Positions 1-6,569 are shown, counted from the stretch's first letter. The stretch is 11,519 bases of DNA from Acidimicrobiaceae bacterium (GCA_003164275.1 PLSY01000168.1:1-11519), one strand, 5' to 3'. The notes: a model not told the origin generated them from the letters alone. A program made the numbers and translations.

Positions 1-204
1 GCCGACTACGTGGGCGTGCACGGCCTCCTGCGTGACCTCGTCGCTACCGAGCTCGGAGTGGGCCGCGCTGGTTGGATCGCCCATGTGCTCCTTGCGACCG
101 TCCGGGCCGACCTCCTTCGCCATGTGACCGAGGGAGAGGGAATGAGCCACAGTGCCATCCGCTCGAGCCTCAGGGACTTCGTCGACCACACGCTGGATCA
201 CTAG
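1..204 (+). CDS. 3' end of an unrecognised protein (partial)
   Basis: An open frame enters from the left edge and ends at the TAG at 202-204, giving about 67 residues. The tail is mostly helical by composition, with hydrophobic stretches around LGVGRAGWIAHVLLATVRAD and a charged end (LRDFVDHTLDH). No motif allows a family call. Because the frame is open at the window edge, the true start should lie outside; an internal GTG at position 10 is also possible. An overlapping minus-strand frame at 6-191 is Arg/Ser-rich and looks like a shadow. Whether this frame is coding at all is only moderately supported. Confidence 0.4.
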   Translation, partial: ADYVGVHGLLRDLVATELGVGRAGWIAHVLLATVRADLLRHVTEGEGMSHSAIRSSLRDFVDHTLDH

Positions 205-682
205 CTGGTTCGCCGGCCCGTGGGTGTCCCATATTGCGCGAGCGATATGACTCCTGACCCTGCCCCACAACAATGCCGGCTTGGGGATCGGTATCTGGCA
301 CGGCGCCGGAGCGCCTGCTTGCTCCAGCCAGCAGTCCAGATCGCTACCTCCGGTCGGTCGAGCCGCAAACTGGGATCGGCGCCCGAGCATGCCAGATCGA
401 CGGTCTCCGGCCGGACCGAACGCGACCAAAAGTCCGGAGCTATCCCACAACACGCAGCCACACATAATGACGCCGCATGTGGCCGCGTCGCCGGCTCCCA
501 GCGCACGCCGAACCGGCGTTCGGTGTGACCCTTGGAGCCACGGATTGGCCGAGCCGGCGTGCACCGCTCCGGCCGCTGCCGCCGCCCCGTGGATCAGCCC
601 ACCTTGGGCCCGCTCGCGCGTTCAAGGGGAGACCGGGGTCTGTCGCCGATCAGTAACACGGGTCGTCGTCGACGGGCCCCTG
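205..682. other. Stretch without a convincing gene
   Basis: About 480 bases with overlapping open frames on both strands (for example plus 281-721 and minus 201-506). Their translations are rich in Arg, Pro, Ser and Ala, as expected of random GC-rich DNA, and none shows a recognisable motif. No tRNA, transposase remnant or clear promoter was seen. It may be the left flank of the integrative element. Confidence 0.4.
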
Positions 683-726
683 GCTGCTCATGATCGTCGT
701 TGCCGCCGAGCGGGATCATGAGCTGC
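683..726. repeat. Perfect 10-bp inverted repeat upstream of the excisionase-like gene
   Basis: GCTCATGATC at 686-695 is repeated in perfect inverted orientation as GATCATGAGC at 714-723, with an 18-bp spacer. Two further outer base pairs match (683-684 with 725-726) after one mismatch. It ends about 40 bp before the GTG of the excisionase-like gene. There is no T tract on either side, so an intrinsic terminator is unlikely. An operator or a recombination-related site fits the position better; function is inferred from location only. Confidence 0.5.
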
Positions 727-764
727 GGCCATGAGCGTCCGCCCGGCTCCCTGGAGTCCTCACC

Positions 765-938
765 GTGCTCGAGGCAGCAACGCAAGCCGCGATTTCGTCA
801 GGGACACTTCGCAAGGAGACCAAGAATGGCAACCTTCGAGCTCGTCGCATTGGCCGTTGCGTCCGAATCCCCGACGAAGACCTGGCTGCGTGGTTACGGG
901 CCGACGGATCGTTACAGGACGCGCGGACCGCTTTGTGA
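765..938 (+). CDS. Excisionase-family (Xis-like, HTH_17/MerR-type) DNA-binding protein
   Basis: A 57-residue protein that would bind DNA and bias an integrase towards excision, or act as a small regulator of the element. The sequence follows the excisionase helix-turn-helix pattern throughout: EAATQAAISSGTLRKE (residues 3-18, the HTH), NGNLRARRIGRCVRIP (21-36, the beta-hairpin wing with the typical RRIGR-VRIP signature), then EDLAAWL (38-44). GTG at 765 is the only usable start after the in-frame TGA at 732-734. GGAG at 753-756 lies 8 nt upstream and fits as ribosome binding site. The family usually has a few more residues before the HTH (a preceding LT at 759-764 is in frame), so the N terminus may be clipped. 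It lies 158 bp before the AAA+ ATPase and on the same element as the broken integrase. A long frame starting at 731 overlaps it in another phase and is not coding here. Confidence 0.75.
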   Translation: MLEAATQAAISSGTLRKETKNGNLRARRIGRCVRIPDEDLAAWLRADGSLQDARTAL

Positions 939-1057
939 TTGGTCGGCTTCCCTATAGGGACCAGAGTGATTCATCAACCCCAGTTGCTTCGGCCAACACC
1001 GGGCTGGAGGTGGCGACACCCGGATGCCGTAGCTCCCGGAATTCGTCACATGACAGG

Positions 1058-1086
1058 TTGACTCTTATAAAGCACTGTTATAACAT
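1058..1086 (+). promoter_or_regulatory. Promoter of the AAA+ ATPase, with a palindrome over the -10 region
   Basis: TTGACT (1058-1063) and TAACAT (1081-1086) are separated by 17 bp, a good match to a housekeeping sigma-70-type promoter, in a patch far richer in A+T than its surroundings. The ATG at 1097 comes 10 nt after the -10 element, and no Shine-Dalgarno sequence lies between, so the mRNA is probably leaderless or nearly so. A perfect 10-bp palindrome, TGTTATAACA (1076-1085), overlaps the -10 element and would suit a repressor, possibly autoregulatory. An alternative -10, TATAAC at 1079-1084, has a 15-bp spacer. Confidence 0.55.
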
Positions 1087-1096
1087 CTTATCTGTA

Positions 1097-2314
1097 ATGT
1101 TCGAGCATCCGAGACCTCGCAACCCATACCGGCCAGGCGCCGCTGTCACCCCGCTGTTCCTCGCCGGCCGCGACCAAGAGATACGCCGCTTCGGAGCGTC
1201 GCTTCGTGGAGCGCCTGAGCTGCCCACCAACGTCCGGCTGACCGGACTTCGCGGCGTAGGCAAGAGCGTGCTGTTGAAACGTCTGGAAGAGATCGCCATC
1301 GATGATGAGGGCTGGCTCACCAGCCGGATCCAGGTCGAGCCACGCCACAACACCGAAGCTGACCTGTCCGAACTCATCCTGAGCCTAGGCCACAACGCCG
1401 AGCTCCAAGTCTCGAGAACAGCCCGCATTCGGGAGACCATGAAGGGCGTAACCGCGTCCGCCCGGGGGCTGATCCGCGTGACCTGGCAGGACATCGAACT
1501 GTCTCTCGGGCCTGTGGCCGGAACTGACCGCGATCACAGCATCGCGAGAGCCCTCTTCGATGTCGCCCTCACGGCCGATCACCACGGCTACAGCGGCTAC
1601 CTGCTGATGCTGGACGAAGCACAGGTCATTCGCGACGATCGGGAGCGAGATGGTGAGCACCCGCTTTCCCTACTCATCGCCGCCATCAACAGCCTCCAGG
1701 AGAAGGAGATCCCGATCGGCCTGACGCTATGCGGCCTACCCACCTTGCGTGCCAACTTGTTGAAGGCCAGGACCTACTCCGAACGCATGTTCCGAGGTGA
1801 AGAGATCGGTCGTCTGGCCCGTAGCGAGGCGGTCGAGGCGTTGGTCCGGCCGCTCGACGGAACCGGAGTGACCGTCACGGATGCTCTTGTCGAGCGGGTC
1901 ATCGACGAAGTCGAGGGATATCCCTTCTTCATTCAGCTGTGGGGCGCGGAGCTCTGGGAGGCCGCCCAGCTCGCAGATATCGACCGCTTCAACGTCGAGC
2001 TCCTCGACTCAATCGAGCAGGATATCTACAGGCGTCTAGACATCGATTTCTACGACGGCCGAGTCGAATCTCTCACTCCAGCGGAGCAGGACCTTCTGAT
2101 GTCGACGGCAGAGTGCCCGTACCCGCCGCTCAAAACCGCCGACATCCACGGCAAGGTCGGCAAGAGCGAGGGCAACGTAAACGTCCTCATGGGACGCCTC
2201 GCCGATCAGGGCGTCGTCTTCCGGGTCCAGAAAGGCCAATACGAGTACACGGCTCCGAAGTTCCACAGTTACCTCCAGCGAAGGGCTGTTCGGATTTCCA
2301 GGCGGGAGCGGTGA
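1097..2314 (+). CDS. AAA+ ATPase with Orc1/Cdc6-like architecture and C-terminal winged helix
   Basis: A 405-residue P-loop ATPase of the orphan actinobacterial group related to archaeal-type AAA/Orc1-Cdc6 proteins. The N-terminal NPYRPG...FLAGRD segment (9-26) is typical of this group. Walker A is GLRGVGKS (50-57, Lys56), Walker B is YLLMLDEAQ (168-176, Asp173 and Glu174), and a sensor-1-like strand LTLCGLPTL lies further on. The last 70 residues (from about LTPAEQDLL to HSYLQRR) look like a winged helix. No signal peptide or membrane segment is visible. The frame is open back to 731, but the upstream part overlaps the excisionase-like gene and lacks family similarity, while ATG 1097 gives the usual N terminus and sits just after a promoter. 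The cellular role of this group is not established; replication, regulation or defence on mobile elements are all possible. Confidence 0.88.
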   Translation: MFEHPRPRNPYRPGAAVTPLFLAGRDQEIRRFGASLRGAPELPTNVRLTGLRGVGKSVLLKRLEEIAIDDEGWLTSRIQVEPRHNTEADLSELILSLGHNAELQVSRTARIRETMKGVTASARGLIRVTWQDIELSLGPVAGTDRDHSIARALFDVALTADHHGYSGYLLMLDEAQVIRDDRERDGEHPLSLLIAAINSLQEKEIPIGLTLCGLPTLRANLLKARTYSERMFRGEEIGRLARSEAVEALVRPLDGTGVTVTDALVERVIDEVEGYPFFIQLWGAELWEAAQLADIDRFNVELLDSIEQDIYRRLDIDFYDGRVESLTPAEQDLLMSTAECPYPPLKTADIHGKVGKSEGNVNVLMGRLADQGVVFRVQKGQYEYTAPKFHSYLQRRAVRISRRER

Positions 2315-2488
2315 TGTTGGCCGGTTGCAGCCTTTGAGCCGGGAGGGCGGGAAGGCGGTTGATCATCACGAGACCACTCGACGCCATCGACTGTGAGGCT
2401 GAACACGACACCGGCTCCGGTCGGCAGTCACGGACTCCGATTCGTCGGTCCATAAACCGGCCACGCGAACCGGGCGCGAACGGCCTCG

Positions 2489-2510
2489 CGTGACTCAATC
2501 GTGACTCAAT
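2489..2510. repeat. Tandem 11-bp direct repeat CGTGACTCAAT x 2
   Basis: CGTGACTCAAT occurs at 2489-2499 and again, without any gap, at 2500-2510. One helical turn per copy would place two bound protein units on the same face of the DNA. The core TGACTCAAT resembles the TGACACATC pair at 2683-2702, which has the same 11-bp spacing. Integrase arm-type or excisionase binding sites are a plausible reading, inferred from position near the integrase. Confidence 0.5.
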
Positions 2511-2640
2511 ATCGCACAGGATTCGCGGGGACGACCTAACGCCGAAACGCGAACATGCAGGTCACGGCGTTCCTTGTCACTTGGTGTGACGCCCTAAACG
2601 CACTTTGCCGTTTCCCGCCTATAGGCCGGCTCACCGTCAC

Positions 2641-2661
2641 TACCCCTTTGACCAGGGGGTA
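2641..2661. terminator. Possible hairpin between convergent genes
   Basis: TACCCC (2641-2646) pairs with GGGGTA (2656-2661) around a 9-nt loop. It lies between the convergent ATPase and integrase genes, where a bidirectional terminator would be expected. There is no run of T after the stem on either strand, so this is weak as an intrinsic terminator. Confidence 0.25.
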
Positions 2662-2682
2662 TCGAGCTACTAACTAGCTAGA

Positions 2683-2702
2683 TGACACATCTCTGACACA
2701 TC
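2683..2702. repeat. Direct repeat TGACACATC x 2 with 11-bp spacing
   Basis: TGACACATC occurs at 2683-2691 and 2694-2702, ending 8 bp before the integrase stop codon at 2711. Both the spacing and part of the core (TGAC-CA) match the repeat pair at 2489-2510. Candidate integrase arm site, or part of the attachment region. Confidence 0.45.
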
Positions 2703-2710
2703 AGACGCAC

Positions 2711-3417
2711 CTAAGACGAGTCAACCGCTGCTCGGGTGGCATCCTCGGAGTCAGGCCAGAGATGGGCATAGGTGTCCAGTGTCATGAGCGCCGAGGAGTG
2801 GCCCAGCCTCTCTTGGACCACCATTACCGACTCGCCATGACCGATGAGTAGGGATGCGTAGAAGTGCCGAAGTTGATGGAATCCGTCGCCTATTGGAACA
2901 CCAAGTGGGGTCACGGTCTTACGCCAGATGTCCGAGAACGTCGTGCGCCGGATGGGGCCATTCCGCTCGTTCGTGAATATGAGTTCACCGGGAGATGCGG
3001 GCCACTGCCGTAGATGCTCAGCGAGGGCACTCAGAACTACGTCAGGAAGAGGAATGGTCCGAGGTCGATTCTTCCGATCTTTGACGGGACCAAATACAGG
3101 CTGTCCATCCACGACCCTTGATAGTTGCCTGTCGATGGTCATCTTGCGCCGAAGGAAGTCGACCCTGTCGACGGTGAGGCCGAGTGCTTCCGAGATCCGA
3201 ACCCCCGTTCCCGCACCCAACGTCACCAGACTCTTGTATCGACTGGGAACGCCACTCACTCCGCCTCGACCAAGTCTACCTTCCAAGGAATGATCTTCGT
3301 CTTCTCAATGGGTGGGAGTCGTATGCCGACCACGGGTGAGTTCGGAATGATTCGGTCCGCTACAGCGGAGGCGAAGATTGATCCGATCCTGGTTCACACG
3401 ACTATCCATGCCAATCC
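2711..3417 (-). pseudogene. Tyrosine recombinase (phage-type integrase), disrupted
   Basis: Site-specific recombinase of the lambda-integrase family, cutting DNA through a tyrosine. The longest intact frame (3286 to 2711, TTG start, 191 residues) covers the whole catalytic domain: Arg30 (TGVRISEALGL), Lys69 or Lys72 before the RTIPLP strand, His137 and Arg140 (HQLRHFYAS), His163 (LGHSS) and nucleophile Tyr173 (DTYAHLWP). The preceding domain continues in the next frame as IFASAVADRIIPNSP and then KTKIIPWKVDLVEAE (3378 to 3259), a typical core-binding domain end and linker. The two frames join if one base is restored at about 3259 (GAG-GTG-AGT read as GAGTGAGT). Further upstream, a TGA at 3394-3396 interrupts the same domain where an Arg codon (CGA) would fit. 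Earlier N-terminal sequence is too degraded to place with confidence. Inactive as written, unless the lesions are sequencing errors. Confidence 0.85.
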
Positions 3418-3423
3418 GGGTGA

Positions 3424-4003
3424 CGTTGCTGGAGGTCAGGTGACCCTTATGCACGACGGCAACCCTGGCATTGTCGGATTTGGCCGCCGATCGCGTTAAA
3501 GGACCAACGTTTCTCATCAACAAATGGGCGTGAAAGCCTCGGTGGATCACCCTTTCCAGGAGTTCGAGGCTTTACTGCCTCAGTGGGTCGGCTCTGCTCG
3601 GCAGTTTTCGACCGGTCACTAGTGATCGACTTCTGAGTGTCTGTCGAGCTGCGAGGTCGGCGATCCCATCTGCTCGCCTCACCCTCACGCCTCATCACCC
3701 CCAGCTACTTTGCCGAGGCGGCATCGGATGAGTGGAAGACACTGTTGGACCGTTGCCCACGATGTCGAAGAGCAGCCGGCGGACATCTGGACTGGACCGG
3801 TGTTTCAGTCAGCTACGGGCATCCTGAGCGACTTCCGATGCGAGTCGAGGATGCACTCGACCGAACAGCTCGATTCTCGAAGGTCGACGGACCGGTTGGC
3901 CATAGGCCCCGCCGCAGTCGAAGAGTTTCTGGCCAGTTGACCGATGGGTCCTGGCCGCCCACACTGAGGCGTGGCCCAAGGGGGGCCGGTGGGGAGCCGA
4001 GAC
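3424..4003. other. Degraded region between the integrase remnant and the metabolic genes
   Basis: About 580 bases. The part up to about 3550 on the minus strand probably holds the eroded N terminus of the integrase, since the minus frame 3550-3305 carries an LTSS segment where such proteins have a similar one, but the alignment is uncertain. Beyond that, plus frames 3637-4026 and 3710-3940 are open but unrecognised and lack a good ribosome binding site. A perfect palindrome TCACTAGTGA lies at 3616-3625. No tRNA gene, and no obvious repeat of the left flank, was seen. Confidence 0.35.
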
Positions 4004-4459
4004 GTGCCACAGTGGTCAAGGTCTGAGATCGAGAACGCGTTCGTGAAGTACCAGCGAAAGGCGGCGGAAGCCGGAACGACGGCGGACTGGCGGGAATGGG
4101 CCGACCAGTTCACTGACGATGCCATCTACATCGAGCATCACTACGGCACTTTCACAGGCAGAGAGGCGATCTACGACTGGATCAGTGCCTACATGCCCGA
4201 CTACCCAGGTCGAGATATGCCCGAGTTTCCTATCGAGTGGTACATCATCGATGAGGAGCGTGGTTGGGTCGTGTGTCAGTTCTGGAATCGGATGAAGGAC
4301 CCAGGGGATGGCTCCGTCCACCAGGAGTACAACTTCACGCTCCTCAAATACGCTGGGGACGGCAAGTGGTCATATGAGGAAGACGTCTACAATCCGATGC
4401 GTTTCGGAGTCATGGTGGGAGAATGGGAGGCCGCTCGGAGGGCTGTACCGGGCAAGTGA
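4004..4459 (+). CDS. NTF2/SnoaL-like domain protein
   Basis: A 151-residue protein with the alpha+beta cone fold used by SnoaL-like cyclases, ketosteroid isomerases and many small hydrolases or binding proteins. Family-like features are the N-terminal helix (IENAFVKYQRKAAEAG), WADQFTDDAIYIEHHYGTFTGREAI (a D-A-x-Y-x-E/H strand followed by G-x-x-x-G-R-E-A-I), and the paired beta strands WVVCQFWNRM and YNFTLLKYAGDGKW. The GTG at 4004 is preferred: GGGGAG lies 7 nt before it, and the extra 11 residues from GTG 3971 have no family look. No signal peptide. It precedes the biotinyl/carboxyltransferase gene by 67 bp on the same strand and may be cotranscribed. Catalytic activity versus binding role cannot be told from sequence. 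Confidence 0.8.
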   Translation: MPQWSRSEIENAFVKYQRKAAEAGTTADWREWADQFTDDAIYIEHHYGTFTGREAIYDWISAYMPDYPGRDMPEFPIEWYIIDEERGWVVCQFWNRMKDPGDGSVHQEYNFTLLKYAGDGKWSYEEDVYNPMRFGVMVGEWEAARRAVPGK

Positions 4460-4526
4460 CCGTGTTGGCCCATCGAATTCCGACGCGAGCTCGAGCTGGC
4501 GACAGAATTTTGCCGCCCCCGAGGAG

Positions 4527-5003
4527 ATGAGCCCGATCGACCAACCTGCCCAATCGACCCATTCGGCTCATGCACCGTTGCAAGGTACGGTCGTGTCCGT
4601 CTTGGCGGCCGTTGGCAAACTGGTCAGTTCCGACTCTCCGGTCATCATCATCGAATCGATGAAGATGGAGCACTCAGTCGCGGCCTCGGTTGCTGGCACA
4701 ATCGTCTCCATCGACGTCGAGGTAGGAGCAGTCATCGCACCGGGCGATCTGCTTTTCGTAGTGGCGGTGGGCGCCGGTGGGGAGGGCCCGGTCTTCAACC
4801 TCAAGGCTGTTGATCTCGACCGGGTCCGATCCGATCTTTCCGAGGTCCTCAACCGACAAGCTGCAGTGCTCGACGCCGGAGGTCTGACGTGGTGGCCAAC
4901 CGTCACGACGAGGAAGGCGCAATGCACGGGAGAACATCGACGACCTCTGCGATCCGGGCTCCTTTACCGAGTACGGAGCGCTGGCCATCGCGGCACAACG
5001 TAG
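4527..5003 (+). CDS. Biotinyl (BCCP-like) domain, N-terminal part of a split carboxyltransferase gene
   Basis: Carries the biotin that ferries carboxylate to an acyl-CoA carboxyltransferase. Residues 14 to about 83 form a biotinyl domain with the attachment motif ESMKMEH (Lys46, codon 4662-4664), followed by the second half repeat VAGTIVSIDVEVGAVIAPGD. After a short linker, LDRVRSDLSEVLNRQAAVLDAG is the usual entry to a carboxyltransferase domain. From about 4881 the frame stops resembling the family; the matching sequence continues in another phase (SDVVANRHDEEG, 4883-4918), then in a third from 4921. The last 40 residues before the stop at 5003 are therefore probably artefactual. The start is ATG 4527; GAGGAG directly abuts it, which is too close for an ideal ribosome binding site, but no better start is in frame. 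Confidence 0.75.
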   Translation: MSPIDQPAQSTHSAHAPLQGTVVSVLAAVGKLVSSDSPVIIIESMKMEHSVAASVAGTIVSIDVEVGAVIAPGDLLFVVAVGAGGEGPVFNLKAVDLDRVRSDLSEVLNRQAAVLDAGGLTWWPTVTTRKAQCTGEHRRPLRSGLLYRVRSAGHRGTT

Positions 5004-5013
5004 TCGGCAGAGC

Positions 5014-5481
5014 GTGGACGAACTGATAGAGCGAACTCCGGCCGACGGACTCGTGGCCGGGATCGGCAGGGTCAACGGTAAGACCTTCGATGATCGACGT
5101 GCGTCGTGCGCTGTGCTCTCCTATGACTACACGGTGCTGGCGGGGACCCAGGGCCAACAGAGTCACCGGAAAAAGGACCGAGTCTTCGAATTGGTCGAGC
5201 GACTCCGGCTGCCGGTCGTGCTGTTTGCAGAAGGGGGTGGTGGACGACCCGGCGACACTGACTACGCAGTCGTCACCGGGTTGGACACCTCGGCGTTCGC
5301 CCTGTTCGGAAAACTCAGCGGGGCTGGTTCCGATGGTAGGCATCGCCTCGGGATGGTGCTTTGCGGGCAACGCGGCGCTACTCGGATGTTGCGACGTGAT
5401 CATCGCCACCCCGGATGCATCAATCGGCATGGGAGGTCCAGCAATGATCGAGGGCGGCGGCCTCGGAACATACCGACCTGA
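5014..5481 (+). pseudogene. Acyl-CoA carboxyltransferase, N-terminal fragment (frameshifted)
   Basis: This frame holds the first half of a carboxyltransferase domain (Pfam Carboxyl_trans type). Matching sequence begins upstream of the GTG at 5014, from about 4921 (NARENIDDLCDPGSFTEYGA), and continues through DELIERTPADGLVAGIGRVN and LSYDYTVLAGTQGQQSHRKK to LFAEGGGGRPGDTD and FALFGKLSG (ending about 5322). After that the phase changes: dropping one G from the GGGG run at 5320-5323 joins it to LVPMVGIASG in the next fragment. Residues after 5323 in this frame are off-phase. It would bind acyl-CoA or carboxybiotin as part of the intact domain and is not expected to act alone. Confidence 0.75.
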
Positions 5482-6379
5482 ACAGATCGGCCCACTCTCC
5501 GTCCAAGTCCCCAACGGTGTGGTCGATCTCGTGGCCGAGGATGATGCGGACGCAGTCCTTCAGGCCAAGAAGTACCTGTCCTACTTCCAAGGTTCGACAG
5601 AGGAATGGTCGTGCGCCGACCAGCGCCTGCTCCGAGAGAGCATCCCCGAAGAACGCCTCAGGGTCTATGACATCAGGGGGCTCATCACGACGCTGGTCGA
5701 CACCGACTCGGCGCTGGAGATCCGACGTGGGTTCGCCCCCGGGATGATCACCACCCTGGCCCGGGTGGAGGGACGGCCGATCGGGATCATTGCCAACAAT
5801 CCTGCACACCTCGGAGGAGCCATCGACAGCGACGGTGCCGACAAGGCGGCCAGATTCCTCCAACTGTGCGATGCCCATGACGTTCCGGTGTTGTTCCTCT
5901 GCGACACCCCAGGCTTCATGGTGGGTCCCGACGCCGAGCAGACAGCCCAGGTACGGCATTTCAGCCGACTCTTTGTTACAGGAGCAAGCGTCACCGTCCC
6001 CTTCTTCACCATGATCCTTCGCAAGGGCTATGGGCTCGGGGCCCAGGCCATGGCCGGAGGAAGCTTCCGCTCACCGATCTTTACGGTTGCGTGGCCGACC
6101 GGCGAACTTGGAGGCATGGGACTGGAGGGCGCCGTTCAGTTGGGGTTCCGACGAGAGCTCGAGGCGGTCAGTGACCCAGCAGAGCGCGACACGCTGTATC
6201 GAGAGATGGTGGCGCGTGCCTACCAGCACGGCCAGGCCCTCAACGTGGCCACTGCGTTCGAGATCGATGACGTCATCGACCCGGCTCAATCGAGGCAACG
6301 GGTTATCGAAGCGCTCCGCTCCACACCGGACGCGCCCGAGCGGGCCGGCAAGAAGAGGAACTGTATCGACACATGGTGA
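5090..6379 (+). CDS. Acyl-CoA carboxyltransferase, C-terminal major part
   Basis: Transfers carboxylate from carboxybiotin to an acyl-CoA (acetyl/propionyl-CoA carboxylase type beta subunit). Genuine family sequence starts at about 5324 with LVPMVGIASGWCFAGNAALL, the loop contributing the first oxyanion hole, then DVIIATPDASIGMGGPAMIE. Later come GRPIGIIANNPAHLGGAIDS, VLFLCDTPGFMVGPDAEQ, VPFFTMILRKGYGLGAQAM (second oxyanion region) and AWPTGELGGMGLEGAVQLGF, all standard for the family. The part from ATG 5090 to 5323 is out of phase with the domain and should not be trusted. Corrected for three single-base indels, 4527-6379 reads as one 617-residue biotinyl-carboxyltransferase fusion without stops. 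A biotin carboxylase is absent here. Substrate cannot be inferred reliably. Confidence 0.88.
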   Translation: MIDVRRALCSPMTTRCWRGPRANRVTGKRTESSNWSSDSGCRSCCLQKGVVDDPATLTTQSSPGWTPRRSPCSENSAGLVPMVGIASGWCFAGNAALLGCCDVIIATPDASIGMGGPAMIEGGGLGTYRPEQIGPLSVQVPNGVVDLVAEDDADAVLQAKKYLSYFQGSTEEWSCADQRLLRESIPEERLRVYDIRGLITTLVDTDSALEIRRGFAPGMITTLARVEGRPIGIIANNPAHLGGAIDSDGADKAARFLQLCDAHDVPVLFLCDTPGFMVGPDAEQTAQVRHFSRLFVTGASVTVPFFTMILRKGYGLGAQAMAGGSFRSPIFTVAWPTGELGGMGLEGAVQLGFRRELEAVSDPAERDTLYREMVARAYQHGQALNVATAFEIDDVIDPAQSRQRVIEALRSTPDAPERAGKKRNCIDTW

Positions 6380-6453
6380 GAGTCCCCGACCCTCGGTGAG
6401 CGCCTCGAGCACGATGCACTGACCACCGAGATGAGTGATATTCGGGCGGCTGA

Positions 6454-6469
6454 GGCGACCGTCGTCGCC
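6454..6469 (+). terminator. Short GC hairpin after the carboxyltransferase gene
   Basis: GGCGAC and GTCGCC form a perfect 6-bp stem with a 4-nt loop, 75 bp after the stop of the carboxyltransferase gene and about 100 bp before the next start. No T tract follows, so it is only a possible terminator or pause site. Confidence 0.25.
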
Positions 6470-6569
6470 AAAGGCTCTGGTCGTTCCCTGCCCGATCGTC
6501 CTGCGGATCCGAGCAGCACACCGGCCGTCGTCGTATCGTCAGGTCTGTCACCTGAAAGGAGAGCGGACA

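Larger units (their letters stand above)
2315..2710. other. Convergent intergenic region with paired direct repeats
   Basis: About 400 bases between the end of the AAA+ ATPase and the end of the integrase on the opposite strand. No coding frame is convincing; the minus frame at 2187-2498 mostly shadows the ATPase. The right half is unusually rich in TGAC/GTCA words, including two pairs of short direct repeats (listed separately) and a GTCAC-TTGGT-GTGAC inverted repeat at 2576-2590. This is the end of the element where integrase arm sites and an attachment site would be expected, but no attachment core was identified. Confidence 0.4.

Noticed and set aside
281..721. 146-codon plus frame in the left flank
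   Set aside because: Composition is dominated by Pro, Arg, Ser and Ala without motifs, no ribosome binding site was seen, and equally long frames overlap it on both strands.
731..1096. N-terminal extension of the AAA+ ATPase in the same open frame
   Set aside because: It overlaps the excisionase-like gene in another phase, has no family similarity, and a good promoter sits between it and ATG 1097.
3637..4026. Plus frame before the SnoaL-like gene, including a C-x2-C segment
   Set aside because: No recognisable family; it runs into the SnoaL-like gene in another phase, and there is no good ribosome binding site. A remnant cannot be excluded.
5090..5323. First 78 codons of the C-terminal carboxyltransferase frame as genuine protein
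   Set aside because: The translation is Arg/Ser/Cys-rich and unlike the family, while the adjacent phase over the same bases reads as carboxyltransferase.
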